64,000 bases of DNA from Prauserella marina (GCF_002240355.1 NZ_CP016353.1:2406501-2470500), one strand, 5' to 3'; shown: positions 7,629 to 16,752, counted from the stretch's first letter. Notes: generated by a model not told the origin, from the letters alone. Made by a program: numbers and translations.

Positions 7629-9019
7629 CCAGCCTCGCTCGCCTGCCCCGCTGAGGGGTCCGCGGGATCGAGTGGCGGCCTGCCGCGTTCCGGTCGCCGC
7701 TCTTCGCCCGCGCCGGGATCGTCCCGCCGTTCGGTGCCGGTGCTGAACGGCCGGGTGTCCGGTGCGTCCGCGCCGTCGCCGTTCGTGCTGTTCGTGCCCT
7801 CTCCGGTATCGGGCTCCGGGGCGGGGGAGGGCTGCCGAGATGGCGTGCCGTGCTCGTGTGGCTCCCGCTCGTCCGGGGGCGCGGGCGCGGTCTCGGCGCC
7901 GCCGGCGGGGTCGTCAGCGGCTTTCGCGCCACCGCCCTGTTTCTCGCCGCCACCGGGTGCGAAGCCCGGCGCGAGTTCGGCCTTCTTGGGCCTGCGCAAC
8001 GGGATGGTCGTGCGCTGCCACAGTGATTTGCTCTCCTGCTCGCGGATCCGCTCGTTGGCGCGTTCCATTTCGAGCCTGCGCCACTTGCGGCGCTGCCGCC
8101 GCGTCATCTTCGCGGGCCACAGTTCCTGGATGGCGCTGTTGAAATACGCGCCGGCGACGATCGCCAGCCCGATGAAGAAGGTGAACAGCAGGAATGCGAT
8201 CGGGGTCGCCAGCGCGCCGTAGGTGTAGCCGGTGGTCGTGATCCAGCTGATGTAGAACCGCAGCCCGATGCTGGAAAGCAGGAAGATCACCATCGCGAGC
8301 GCCGCACCGGGAAGTCCCCTGTGCCATGGCAGCTTGCGCGGGAGGGCCAGCTTGTAGAGCGTGGCGAGCGCCAGCATCAACAGCACGCCGACGGCGGGGT
8401 AATAGCCGATGTCGACCCAGGCCGAGATGGTGGGCTGCCAATCGACGGGGAAGAACTCCGGCAGCAGGTCTGGCCCGATGGCGATGATCGGCAGCCCCAC
8501 CACCAACAGAATTAAACTGATCAGATACAACAGCAGCGCGAAGATGCGCTGCCACACCTCGTTGCGCACGCCGTACTGGTCGTGGGCCACCGTGATCGCG
8601 TCGACGAACGAGGACATCGCCGACGAGCCCGCCCACAGCGATATCAGGAAACCGACCGAGACGATCTCGCCCTTACCCGTGGTGAGGATGTCGTTGACGG
8701 TCGGCTCGATGATCTGGTGGACGACACTGCCGCTGAAGACCGTCTCGGAGAAGTCGATGATGCGGTCGTGCACCTCGCGGACGACCGTGCCGCCGAACCA
8801 CTCGCCGATGAAACCGAGGCTGCCGAGCAGACCCAGCAACAGCGGGGGAAGCGAGAGAGTCTGCCAGAACGCGGCTTCGGCCGCCTCGGAGAAGATGTTG
8901 CCTTCCCACGCCTTTCCCAGGGTACGGCTGATCAGGCGAAGGGGGCCCTTGCGCCGGGTCCTCCGGCTCCGGGGGCTGGCGCCCTCGCCTTGTGGCGTCG
9001 CTGGGTCTCGCGTCTCCAT
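7592..9019 (-). CDS. YihY/BrkB-family inner membrane protein with long disordered tail
   Basis: A 475-residue protein. The first 30 residues are basic, then a YihY/virulence factor BrkB domain with about six membrane segments spans roughly residues 50-320 (for example FALLLYLISLILLVVGLP and AIAFLLFTFFIGLAIVAGAYFN). The last 150 residues are Pro/Gly/Asp/Glu-rich and predicted disordered, which is unusual for the family; this tail is what overlaps the DUF3039 gene on the other strand. The family was once misnamed ribonuclease BN; its true role (possible transport or envelope function) is not established. Ortholog of Rv2707 by position. Confidence 0.85.
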   Translation of the reverse strand: METRDPATPQGEGASPRSRRTRRKGPLRLISRTLGKAWEGNIFSEAAEAAFWQTLSLPPLLLGLLGSLGFIGEWFGGTVVREVHDRIIDFSETVFSGSVVHQIIEPTVNDILTTGKGEIVSVGFLISLWAGSSAMSSFVDAITVAHDQYGVRNEVWQRIFALLLYLISLILLVVGLPIIAIGPDLLPEFFPVDWQPTISAWVDIGYYPAVGVLLMLALATLYKLALPRKLPWHRGLPGAALAMVIFLLSSIGLRFYISWITTTGYTYGALATPIAFLLFTFFIGLAIVAGAYFNSAIQELWPAKMTRRQRRKWRRLEMERANERIREQESKSLWQRTTIPLRRPKKAELAPGFAPGGGEKQGGGAKAADDPAGGAETAPAPPDEREPHEHGTPSRQPSPAPEPDTGEGTNSTNGDGADAPDTRPFSTGTERRDDPGAGEERRPERGRPPLDPADPSAGQASEAGYSSPPPGGIPS

Positions 9020-9266
9020 CGCGCCTCAAGCATGGTCCATGTCCTGGTGTTTGGCGCGGCGGGTCCCTTGAGCGCGTCGCCCGGCGTGCCGTGGAGTGGT
9101 CCTGTCGGTGGCGGCAGGTACTCTCGTCGCCAGTGCCCTCACCGCGAAAACCGGCATGGCTGCCGGGCGCGACGTCGTGGGGGCCTTCGCATGTGCGAGT
9201 GCCGTGCGGTTCTCGGAGCGCCTGGGTCTTCCAGGGAGCCGGCAGGGGAGAGGAGTTGGAGCGGCG

Positions 9267-11018
9267 GTGTCGGATACGGCTCAGGCCACCGCGGGGTTCG
9301 CCGCACCGGAACCCCACAACGACTCCACCGCCCGCCCGCTGCGCGCGTGGCAGCGCCGCGCGCTGACGAAATACCTGACCCGCAAACCGAAGGACTTCCT
9401 CGCCGTCGCCACCCCCGGCGCGGGAAAGACGGTGTTCGGGCTGCGCATCGCCGCCGAGTTGTTGTCCGACAGGACCATCGAGGCCATCACGATCGTCACC
9501 CCCACCGAGCATCTCAAGCACCAGTGGGCCGTCTCCGCGGCAGCGGCTGGTATCGCGATCGACTCCAACTTCCGCAACACCTCGGCCGTCACCTCATCGG
9601 ACTACCAGGGCGTCGCCGTCACTTACGCGCAGATCGCCGCCCATCCCAACCTGCACAGGGTGCGCACCGAGAACCGCAAGACGCTGGTGATCCTCGACGA
9701 GATCCACCACGCGGGCGACGCGAAGTCGTGGGGCGACGCGGTCTTCGAGGCGTTCACACCGGCCGTGCGCAGGCTCGCGCTGACGGGAACGCCGTTCCGC
9801 AGCGACGACTCGCCGATTCCCTTCGTCAACTACGAGCCCGACGCCGACGGCGCTCAGCGCAGCAAGGCCGACCATTCCTACGGGTACGCCGACGCGCTCG
9901 CCGACGGCGTCGTGCGGCCGGTGGTCTTCCTCGCGTACTCGGGTGAGGCGTCCTGGCGCACCAGCGCCGGTGACGAGTTCACGGCCAGGCTCGGCGAACC
10001 ACTCACCGCGGAGCAGACCGCCCGAGCGTGGCGGACCGCGCTCGACCCCGGCGGCGAATGGGTGCCGTCGGTGCTCCAGGCGGCCGACACCCGGCTCACT
10101 CAGCTTCGTGCCGCGGGGATCCCTGACGCGGGCGGGCTCGTCATCGCCACCGACCAGGACTCGGCCCGTGCCTACGCCAAGATCCTCGCGAGGATTTCCG
10201 GCGAGCAACCGGTCGTCGTGCTCTCCGACGATCCGAAGGCATCGGCGAGAATCGGCGAGTTCTCCGATTCGGGGGAGCGCTGGCTCGTCGCCGTGCGGAT
10301 GGTGTCGGAGGGCGTCGACGTGCCGAGGCTGGCCGTCGGCGTTTACGCCACGTCCGCGTCGACGCCGTTGTTCTTCGCGCAGGCCATCGGCCGGTTCGTG
10401 CGATCGCGGCAGTCAGGCGAGACGGCGAGTGTCTTCCTGCCGAGCGTCCCCGTGCTGCTGGAACTGGCCAGCGAACTGGAAGCCGAGCGCGACCACGTCC
10501 TCGGCAAGCCGCACAGGGAGAAGGACGGCTGGGACGACGAACTGCTCGTCGCCGCCAACCGCACCGAGGACGAGCCCGGCGAGGAAGAGAAGGCGTTCAC
10601 CTCGCTCGGTGCTTCCGCCGAACTCGACCAGGTGATCTACGACGGCAACTCCTTCGGCACCGCCGTGTTCTCCGGCAGCGAGGAGGAGCAGGAATACCTC
10701 GGGCTGCCGGGACTGCTCGAACCGGATCAGGTGCGCGCGCTGCTGCGCAAGCGGCAGGAGGAGCAGCTCTCCGACGCGAAGCGGCGCAAGCCGGAAGCCG
10801 AGCAGGCCAAGGCGCCGCCGAGGCCGCGTTCGGTCGGCGAGCGGATCCAGTCGCTGCGCAAGGAACTGAACACTCTGGTCGGCGTTTATCACCACCGCAC
10901 TCGCAAGCCACACGGCGCGATCCACAACGAGCTGCGGCGCATTTGCGGTGGCCCGCCAACGGCCATGGCCAGCATGGAGCAACTTGAGGAACGGATCGCC
11001 ACCCTCCGCTCCTGGTAG
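9267..11018 (+). CDS. superfamily 2 DEAD/DEAH-box helicase
   Basis: About 583 residues from GTG 9267, supported by GGAG five bases upstream; a longer frame from 9096 is not supported. Motif I is AVATPGAGKTVFGL, motif Ia TPTEHLKHQW, motif II (Walker B) VILDEIHHA, motif III LTGTPFR, then a second RecA domain with SEGVDVPRLAVGVYAT and the AQAIGRFVRSR motif VI. The C-terminal 180 residues are charged and partly coiled coil. This layout (Q-like RPLRAWQ motif, DEIHH) is that of the SSL2/RAD25-like helicases seen singly in actinomycetes. It is an ATP-dependent translocase; the substrate and process are unknown. No nuclease or methylase partner is next to it, so a defence role is not indicated. Confidence 0.85.
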   Translation: MSDTAQATAGFAAPEPHNDSTARPLRAWQRRALTKYLTRKPKDFLAVATPGAGKTVFGLRIAAELLSDRTIEAITIVTPTEHLKHQWAVSAAAAGIAIDSNFRNTSAVTSSDYQGVAVTYAQIAAHPNLHRVRTENRKTLVILDEIHHAGDAKSWGDAVFEAFTPAVRRLALTGTPFRSDDSPIPFVNYEPDADGAQRSKADHSYGYADALADGVVRPVVFLAYSGEASWRTSAGDEFTARLGEPLTAEQTARAWRTALDPGGEWVPSVLQAADTRLTQLRAAGIPDAGGLVIATDQDSARAYAKILARISGEQPVVVLSDDPKASARIGEFSDSGERWLVAVRMVSEGVDVPRLAVGVYATSASTPLFFAQAIGRFVRSRQSGETASVFLPSVPVLLELASELEAERDHVLGKPHREKDGWDDELLVAANRTEDEPGEEEKAFTSLGASAELDQVIYDGNSFGTAVFSGSEEEQEYLGLPGLLEPDQVRALLRKRQEEQLSDAKRRKPEAEQAKAPPRPRSVGERIQSLRKELNTLVGVYHHRTRKPHGAIHNELRRICGGPPTAMASMEQLEERIATLRSW

Positions 11019-11251
11019 CGCGCGAGCACGGGCCCCATCCCGAGCCCGGGCCCGAACCTGAGCGCCGGGCCCCATCCCTGGCCCCGAACCTGGGTGCCGG
11101 GCCCCGAACCCCGGCCCCGAGCGCCGAGCCTGAGCGCCGCGAGGCCGAGCCCAAGCGCGTTCGTCGGGAGGCCCGGGAGCCCGGGAGCCCGGCCGGATGC
11201 CCAGCGAGCACCGGGAGCCCGGCCGGGTGCCCCGTGCGTCCGGCCCCGTTC
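11019..11251. repeat. GC-rich low-complexity repeat stretch
   Basis: Immediately after the helicase stop comes about 230 bp dominated by GGGCCC and CCCCGA blocks. GGGCCCCATCC occurs at 11030-11040 and again at 11067-11077, and CGGGAGCCCGGCCGG occurs twice near 11185-11230. Open frames run through it on both strands only because stops are rare in such sequence. It abuts the inverted-repeat element that begins at 11252. No gene is supported here. Confidence 0.6.
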
Positions 11252-11830
11252 GCGAGTCCCCCGTCCAGGCCGCCGAGTTCCGCACTCAGGCCGTCGAGAT
11301 CCGCGGTCACGACGCTGAGAACCGCACTCGGGACGGCGAGATCCGCACTCGGGACGGCGAGATCCTTGTTCGGGTCCGTGAGTCGCGCCGTCAGCTGTCC
11401 GCTTCCACGCCGGTGTACATGAGCCTGTCCTCGCGATGCCGGGAAGGTCGCGGAGCAGGCGCGAGATGTCCGTTGGCGCCACCTACCAGTCAGGATGGTC
11501 ATCGCTTGGTACGGAGACCGCTGGGCGCCGGACATCGGACCGGACAACATGACAATCGCGTGCCCACCGCGGAACTCGCCGTCCAGTGTGTGCATCTCGC
11601 CGTCCCGGATACCGATCTCGGCGTCGTGAGTGCGGATCTCGGTCTCCTGAACGCAGACCTCGCGTGCCGGGGTGCGAGTTCGCCGTCCCGAACGCGGGTC
11701 TCACCACCGCGTACGCGGAACTCACCGTCCTGAGTGCCGAGCTCGCCGTCCCGAAAGCGGATCTCGGCGTCCTGAGTGCGGATCTCGCTGTCGTGAGTGC
11801 GGGTCTCGGCGTCCTGGACGGGGGACTCGC
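11252..11830. repeat. heptad-array inverted element, copy 1
   Basis: The element is bounded by a perfect 18-bp terminal inverted repeat: GCGAGTCCCCCGTCCAGG at 11252-11269 and its complement at 11813-11830. Inside the left end are six consecutive 21-bp units (11263-11388) with the core GGACGGCGAGATCCGC. Inside the right end are twelve units (11569-11819, one of them 20 bp) in the opposite orientation. About 180 bp of unrelated sequence lies in the middle. Read toward the centre from either end the units translate as degenerate heptapeptides like TRDGEIR after ESPVQ, but both strands are open, so this is not evidence of coding. A second copy lies at 40903-41230. It may form a cruciform or long hairpin RNA. 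Confidence 0.75.
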
Positions 11831-11994
11831 CGATGGACCCCGGCAACCGCCTGCCAGTCCCACCAGCACCCGGCAACCGACTGCCGGCGCCCCGTCAGCG
11901 TCTCGGTCTCCTCTCACCCGGGTTACCAAACCGTGTCCGGGACCCGGTACTCAATCGATACAGAGGTGCTTCCGTCCACCCGCGTTCCGGGCAT

Positions 11995-12013
11995 ATGTTG
12001 TCGGCCACAACAT
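11995..12013. promoter_or_regulatory. probable ROK-regulator operator upstream of xylF
   Basis: ATGTTGT (11995-12001), CGGCC, ACAACAT (12007-12013) form a perfect 7-bp inverted repeat with a 5-bp centre. It lies 68 bp upstream of the xylF ATG, the right place for a repressor or activator site. The ROK protein encoded at the end of the same cluster is the obvious candidate to bind it. The palindrome is seen; the regulator assignment is inference. Confidence 0.55.
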
Positions 12014-12081
12014 TTCGCGCGACGAGGCGCCGGCCGCGGTTCGGGCCGCTGCTCGTCGGCCGGACCCGAAAGGTTCTACGG

Positions 12082-13218
12082 ATGCGAACCAAGAGATCTC
12101 TTGCCTTCGCCGCCTCCGCCCTCGGTATCACCCTGACGCTCGCGGCCTGCGGTGCCAACAGCGGAGAAGGGAACCAGAGCGGCAACACCGGCGCCACGAG
12201 TGAAGAACAACAGGCCGCGCCCAATGGCACCGTCGGCGTGATCCTGCCGGAGACGGCGACGTCGGCGCGCTGGGAAGGCTTCGACAAGCCGATGATCGAG
12301 AAGGCCCTGCGCGCCGAGGGCTTCGATCCCGACGTGCAGAACGCGCAGGGCGACGTCCAGAAGTTCACGACACTGGCCGACGGCATGATCTCGCAGGGCG
12401 TGAAGGTGCTGGTCATCGCCTCGATCAACAGTGAGGTCGGCAGCGCTGTCGCCGCCAAGGCGAAGAACGCGGGTATCCCGACGATCGACTACGACCGCCT
12501 CAATCTCGGCGGCGGCTCCGACTATTACGTCTCGTTCGACAACGTGAAGGTCGGCGAGTTGCAGGGCGAAGGGCTGGCCAAAGCGCTCGAAGGCAAGCAG
12601 GGCGCACAGGTCATCGAGATCGAGGGAGCGCCGACCGACAACAACGCGACGCTCTTCCATGAAGGCCAGCGCAACATCCTTCAACCGCTGTACGACTCCG
12701 GCGCGCTCAAGCTCGTGCAGAGCCAGCCCATCGACGACTGGAACAACCAGCGGGGCGGCACCACGTTCGAGCAGATCCTCACCGGCAACGGCGGCAGGGT
12801 CGACGGTGTCGTCGCCGCCAACGACGGGCTCGCCGGCGCGATCATCACCGTGCTCCAGAAGAACGGGCTTGCCGGAACCGTCCCCGTCACCGGGCAGGAC
12901 GCGACACCGGACGGGCTCAAGGCGATCCTGCGCGGCGACCAGTACATGACGGTGTTCAAGCCGATCCAGGAGGAAGCCGACGCGACCGCGAAGCTCGCGG
13001 CGGCGCTGGCGAAGGGTGACACCGCGGCCGCCGACGCGCTCGCCAAGCAGAGCAGCCACGATCCCGAGGGCAACCGCGAGGTCAAGTCCGTGCTCCTTGA
13101 GCCGTACCTGATCACGAAGAACGAGGTGAAGCGCGTGATCGACGACGGATACGTCAAGGCTTCCGAAGTGTGCACCGGCGACCTGCAGCAGGTGTGCTCG
13201 CAGCTCGGAATCTCCTGA
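12082..13218 (+). CDS. xylF: sugar ABC transporter substrate-binding lipoprotein, xylose type
   Basis: A 378-residue secreted lipoprotein. The signal peptide MRTKRSLAFAASALGITL ends in the lipobox LAAC, then a Ser/Thr/Gln linker leads into a periplasmic-binding-protein type 1 domain (TVGVILPETATSARWEGFDKP, KFTTLADGMISQGVKVLVIASIN, VDGVVAANDGLAGAIITVL). It closely resembles XylF-type xylose-binding proteins. ATG 12082 has AAAGG upstream; the frame upstream is not coding. It is the first gene of a four-gene cluster with an ATPase, a permease and a ROK regulator, the same set as xylFGH-rok7B7 of Streptomyces. Ligand specificity for D-xylose is likely but not proven. Confidence 0.85.
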   Translation: MRTKRSLAFAASALGITLTLAACGANSGEGNQSGNTGATSEEQQAAPNGTVGVILPETATSARWEGFDKPMIEKALRAEGFDPDVQNAQGDVQKFTTLADGMISQGVKVLVIASINSEVGSAVAAKAKNAGIPTIDYDRLNLGGGSDYYVSFDNVKVGELQGEGLAKALEGKQGAQVIEIEGAPTDNNATLFHEGQRNILQPLYDSGALKLVQSQPIDDWNNQRGGTTFEQILTGNGGRVDGVVAANDGLAGAIITVLQKNGLAGTVPVTGQDATPDGLKAILRGDQYMTVFKPIQEEADATAKLAAALAKGDTAAADALAKQSSHDPEGNREVKSVLLEPYLITKNEVKRVIDDGYVKASEVCTGDLQQVCSQLGIS

Positions 13219-13291
13219 TTCTCACCCGACCACCGGGACGGGGCGCGGGCGGCGAGCCGGTGCCTCGTCCCGGCACCATGGAGCGAACGCG

Positions 13292-14065
13292 ATGAGTGAG
13301 CCGATCCTCGACATCAAGGGACTCAACAAGAGCTTCGGACCCGTCCACGTGTTGCACGACGTGGACGTCGCCGTCAGGGCGGGAGAAGTCCACGCGCTGG
13401 TCGGCGACAACGGAGCGGGAAAGTCCACTTTGGTCAAATGTATCGCCGGTATTCACGGGGCAGATTCGGGAACCGTCGTTTTCCAAGGTGAACAGGTGCA
13501 CATCCGCAGTCCCAAGGACGCGGCGGAACTGGGCATCGAGGTCGTCTACCAGGATCTGGCGCTGGCCGACAACCTCGACGTCGTGCAGAACATGTTCCTC
13601 GGAAGAGAACGCGGAAGTTCCTGGCTGCTCGACGAGGTCAGCATGGAACGCGCGGCGAGGGAAACCCTTGCCTCCCTTTCCGTTCGAACCGTCCAATCAG
13701 TACGGACGCTGGTTTCGTCGTTGTCGGGAGGGCAGCGGCAGACGGTCGCGATCGCCAAGTCGGTGTTGTGGGAGAGCAAGGTCGTTTTGCTCGACGAGCC
13801 GACCGCCGCGCTCGGTGTCGCGCAGACCCGGCAGGTGCTCGACCTGGTCCGCAGGCTGGCCGAGCAGGGGCTCGGCGTCGTGCTGATCAGTCACAACATG
13901 GCCGACGTTTTCGAGGTCGCCGACCGGATTTCCGTGCTGTACCTCGGAAGGATGGCGGCCGAGGTGCTGACCGAGGATGTCACGCACGGTCAGGTCGTCG
14001 AGTTGATCACGGCCGGTCGTTCCGGCGATATCGGGCTCGCCAGGCCCGAAAGTGCTGTCCTGTAA
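13292..14065 (+). CDS. xylG: sugar ABC transporter ATP-binding protein
   Basis: A 257-residue single-domain ATPase: Walker A GDNGAGKST near residue 38, Q-loop VVYQDLALAD, ABC signature LSGGQRQ near residue 146, Walker B VVLLDEPTAAL and the H-loop in VLISHNM. Enterobacterial XylG has two such domains in about 510 residues; this half-size form is usual in actinomycetes and would work as a homodimer beneath the permease. It lies 73 bp after xylF and 52 bp before xylH on the same strand. Confidence 0.87.
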   Translation: MSEPILDIKGLNKSFGPVHVLHDVDVAVRAGEVHALVGDNGAGKSTLVKCIAGIHGADSGTVVFQGEQVHIRSPKDAAELGIEVVYQDLALADNLDVVQNMFLGRERGSSWLLDEVSMERAARETLASLSVRTVQSVRTLVSSLSGGQRQTVAIAKSVLWESKVVLLDEPTAALGVAQTRQVLDLVRRLAEQGLGVVLISHNMADVFEVADRISVLYLGRMAAEVLTEDVTHGQVVELITAGRSGDIGLARPESAVL

Positions 14066-14117
14066 GCGATCCCAACAGTGGCATTGTGAGCATGACGTGA
14101 ACGAGGAAGAACCGACC

Positions 14118-15566
14118 ATGACCCAGACCCCGCCGAAGGCGCCGAAAACGCCGTCGTCGTCGCCGAACACCCCGCATACGTCGATCACCGATTTCGGTAT
14201 CGACACCACCACGATGTCGACACCGGAAGCGATCCGTGACTACGGGTCCAGGCTGAGGGCGGGCCAGCTCGGTTCCCTGCCCGCGCTGCTGGGACTCGTC
14301 GCGCTCGTGAGCATGTTCGCGGCATTGTCCGACGTCTTCCTCTCACTGACCAACATCGCGAATCTGCTCGCGCAGGGTGCCGGCCAGACGATCATCGCGA
14401 TGGGCATCGTCTTCGTGCTGCTGGTCGGGGAGATCGACCTCTCGGCGGGAACGGCCTCGGGGGTGGCCGGAGCGGTGCTCGCGATGCACTACGCGGAGAA
14501 CGGGAATCTGCTCGGCGGTATGGGGTCGACGGTGTTCGTCCTGTTCATCGCCGTGCTTGCGCTGGCGGCGCTGCTCGCGGCCCTGCTGCGCATCTGGGCG
14601 GGCGCTGGAATATCGGTGCTCGGCATCGTGATCACGGCCTCGGGCATGGCGGCGAATCCGTGGATCGAGATGCTGCTCGCATTGTGCGTCGGCACCGCGA
14701 TCGGCTGCATCACCGGCTATCTCGTCTCCCGGATCGGTATGCCGTCCTTTGTGGTCACCTTGGCGCTTTTCCTTGCCTGGCAAGGGGTGATCCTCCAGTT
14801 CATCGGAGAGGGCGGGGTCATCGGCATCAGCTCGTCGAACGTGCTCAACCAGGTCGCCAACGGGAATCTGTCCACTGTGGCGAGCTGGGTGCTCTACGCC
14901 GTCACCGCGGGCGGGTTCGCCGCGGCTTCGTTCGGGCGGCACTTCACCAGACTCAAGCGCGGCCTGGTGACCCAGCCGACGCCGATCGTGCTGTTCAAGG
15001 TCGGTGGCATCGCGGTGATCGGCGCCGCGGTGACGATCCTGCTGACGATCAACAGGTCGACGAACCCGAACGTCGTGATCTCCGGCGTGCCCTATGTCGT
15101 GCCGATCGTGCTGGCCCTGCTGGTGATCGGCACCTACGTCCTCAACAGGACGCAGTACGGACGGCACATCTACGCCGTCGGCGGCAACAGGGAGGCGGCG
15201 CGCCGCGCGGGTATCAACGTCACCAAGATCAGGGCGAGCGTGTTCGTGGTCTGCTCGTCGGTGGCCGCGCTGGGCGCCATCGTGTACTCGTCCAAGGTCG
15301 GTTCCGTCGATCCGCAGGCCGGTGGCCTGAATACGCTGCTGTTCGCCGTCGGCGCGGCCGTCATCGGCGGTACGTCGCTGTTCGGAGGGCGGGGAAGGGT
15401 GTCGGACGCGGTGATCGGCGGAACGGTGCTCGCCGTCGTCGCCAACGGACTGGGCCTGCTGCGCCAGCCCGCCGCCGTCGTGTCGATCGTCACGGGTCTC
15501 GTGCTGCTGCTCGCCGCGACCGTCGACGCGCTGTCCCGCCGCAGGGCGGCCTCAGCGACACGATGA
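14118..15566 (+). CDS. xylH: sugar ABC transporter permease, xylose type
   Basis: A 482-residue membrane protein of the BPD_transp_2 family (RbsC/XylH). After a 45-residue hydrophilic N-terminus come many membrane segments; LVGEIDLSAGTASGVAGAVLA near residue 115 is the family signature, and YGRHIYAVGGNREAARRAGI is the cytoplasmic loop that contacts the ATPase. ATG 14118 has AGGAAG upstream. It would form the transmembrane channel of the xylFGH importer. The ROK gene follows after 25 bp. Confidence 0.87.
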   Translation: MTQTPPKAPKTPSSSPNTPHTSITDFGIDTTTMSTPEAIRDYGSRLRAGQLGSLPALLGLVALVSMFAALSDVFLSLTNIANLLAQGAGQTIIAMGIVFVLLVGEIDLSAGTASGVAGAVLAMHYAENGNLLGGMGSTVFVLFIAVLALAALLAALLRIWAGAGISVLGIVITASGMAANPWIEMLLALCVGTAIGCITGYLVSRIGMPSFVVTLALFLAWQGVILQFIGEGGVIGISSSNVLNQVANGNLSTVASWVLYAVTAGGFAAASFGRHFTRLKRGLVTQPTPIVLFKVGGIAVIGAAVTILLTINRSTNPNVVISGVPYVVPIVLALLVIGTYVLNRTQYGRHIYAVGGNREAARRAGINVTKIRASVFVVCSSVAALGAIVYSSKVGSVDPQAGGLNTLLFAVGAAVIGGTSLFGGRGRVSDAVIGGTVLAVVANGLGLLRQPAAVVSIVTGLVLLLAATVDALSRRRAASATR

Positions 15567-15591
15567 ATTCGGGTGATGGAACGATAACCTC

Positions 15592-16752
15592 GTGACCAGC
15601 ACACCCGTTGCCAGACCCGACGAGGTGCGCCGGTACAACCGCGCGAGCCTGTTGCGGCTGCTGCATGTCGCGGGACCGCGCACGCGGGCGGCGCTGGCCA
15701 CCGAACTGGGCCTGAACCGCAGCACGATCAAGACGCTGGTCGACGGGCTCGCCGAGTCCGGTGTGGTCGAGGAGCGGGTGCCGAGGCCGGGCCGCGGGGC
15801 GGGCCGCCCTTCGCTGCTGGTGTTGCCGCAGCCACAGGCCGCCGTCGTGCTCGCGATCAACATCCAGGTGGAGTTCGTCGCCATCGCGCTGGTCGGTCTC
15901 GGCGGGCAGATCCTGGGCAGGAACAGCTGGAACCTGCATCAGCGGACCAGGGCACCCGACGACGTGATCACTCACGTGATCGAGTCGACGACTCTGCTCG
16001 CGGCCGATCTGAATCTGCGGCCGGTCGCGGCGGGGGTGTCGCTGCCCGGGGTGGTGCGCCGGTCCGACGGGCACGTGCACGAGGCCCCCAACCTGCGCTG
16101 GACCGACGTCGCGCTGGGCCAGCGGCTCACCTCGGCGCTGGACGTCCCGGTGGTGGTGGGCAACGACGCCGAACTCGGCGCGCTCGCCGAGCACCTGAGG
16201 GGCACGGCTCGCGGCGCGTCGGACATGGTGTTCATCTCCGCCGACATCGGCGTCGGCGGCGGAGTGATCGCGCAGGGCATGCCGCTGCGTGGCGCGGCGG
16301 GCTACGTCGGTGAGGTCGGGCACATGGTGGTCCGGCCAAGGGGGCGGTCCTGCTATTGCGGCAACGAGGGCTGCTGGGAAACCGAAATCGGCGAGGCCGC
16401 GCTGTGCAGGGCACTGAAACTGCCCGAGGAGAGCACGAGGGGCACGATCGTCGCCGAGCTGCGTGATCTGTCTCACGACAGCCGGGGCTGGCTCGACGAG
16501 TTCGCCGAATGGCTGACCCTCGGTCTCGTCAACGTGGTCAACCTGTTCGGGCCCGAGCTGGTGGTGCTCGGCGGCCTCTTCACGGGATTGCCCGCGCCCG
16601 TGCTGGACAAGATCGGTGAGCAGGTACGCGACCGCAGCCTGGTGAGCAGGGCGCTCGGCGGGGTCCGGATCGGGACGTCGGCGCTGGGTAACGACGTGAA
16701 GCTGCTCGGAGCCGCCGAGGCGGCCTTCGAGGGCGTACTGGATTCCGTGTAG
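15592..16752 (+). CDS. ROK-family transcriptional regulator
   Basis: A 386-residue protein. The N-terminal winged helix-turn-helix (RAALATELGLNRSTIKTLVDGL) spans about residues 25-75, followed by a ROK sugar-kinase-like domain with GVSLPGVV, NDAELGALAEH, the ROK zinc motif CYCGNEGCWE and the glycine-rich ISADIGVGGGV loop. Such proteins sense sugars and control uptake genes. Its place behind xylFGH matches rok7B7 of Streptomyces, a xylose-responsive regulator. GTG 15592 is 25 bp from the permease stop, so the genes are probably one transcript. A strong terminator follows. Confidence 0.87.
   Translation: MTSTPVARPDEVRRYNRASLLRLLHVAGPRTRAALATELGLNRSTIKTLVDGLAESGVVEERVPRPGRGAGRPSLLVLPQPQAAVVLAINIQVEFVAIALVGLGGQILGRNSWNLHQRTRAPDDVITHVIESTTLLAADLNLRPVAAGVSLPGVVRRSDGHVHEAPNLRWTDVALGQRLTSALDVPVVVGNDAELGALAEHLRGTARGASDMVFISADIGVGGGVIAQGMPLRGAAGYVGEVGHMVVRPRGRSCYCGNEGCWETEIGEAALCRALKLPEESTRGTIVAELRDLSHDSRGWLDEFAEWLTLGLVNVVNLFGPELVVLGGLFTGLPAPVLDKIGEQVRDRSLVSRALGGVRIGTSALGNDVKLLGAAEAAFEGVLDSV

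Noticed and set aside
9267-11018. Helicase as part of a defence system
   Set aside because: No nuclease, methyltransferase, ATPase partner or other defence gene is next to it; the neighbours are a YihY protein and sugar transport.
11197-11733. Open frames through the 21-bp arrays encoding TRDGEIR-like heptapeptides
   Set aside because: A 21-bp period keeps any stop-free unit open, and frames are open on both strands; one unit is 20 bp and shifts the frame. There is no ribosome site, and the two arms read toward each other. Treated as repeat DNA, not protein.
11252-11830. CRISPR array
   Set aside because: Units are contiguous without spacers, degenerate, and in opposite orientation on the two sides. 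No cas genes are present.
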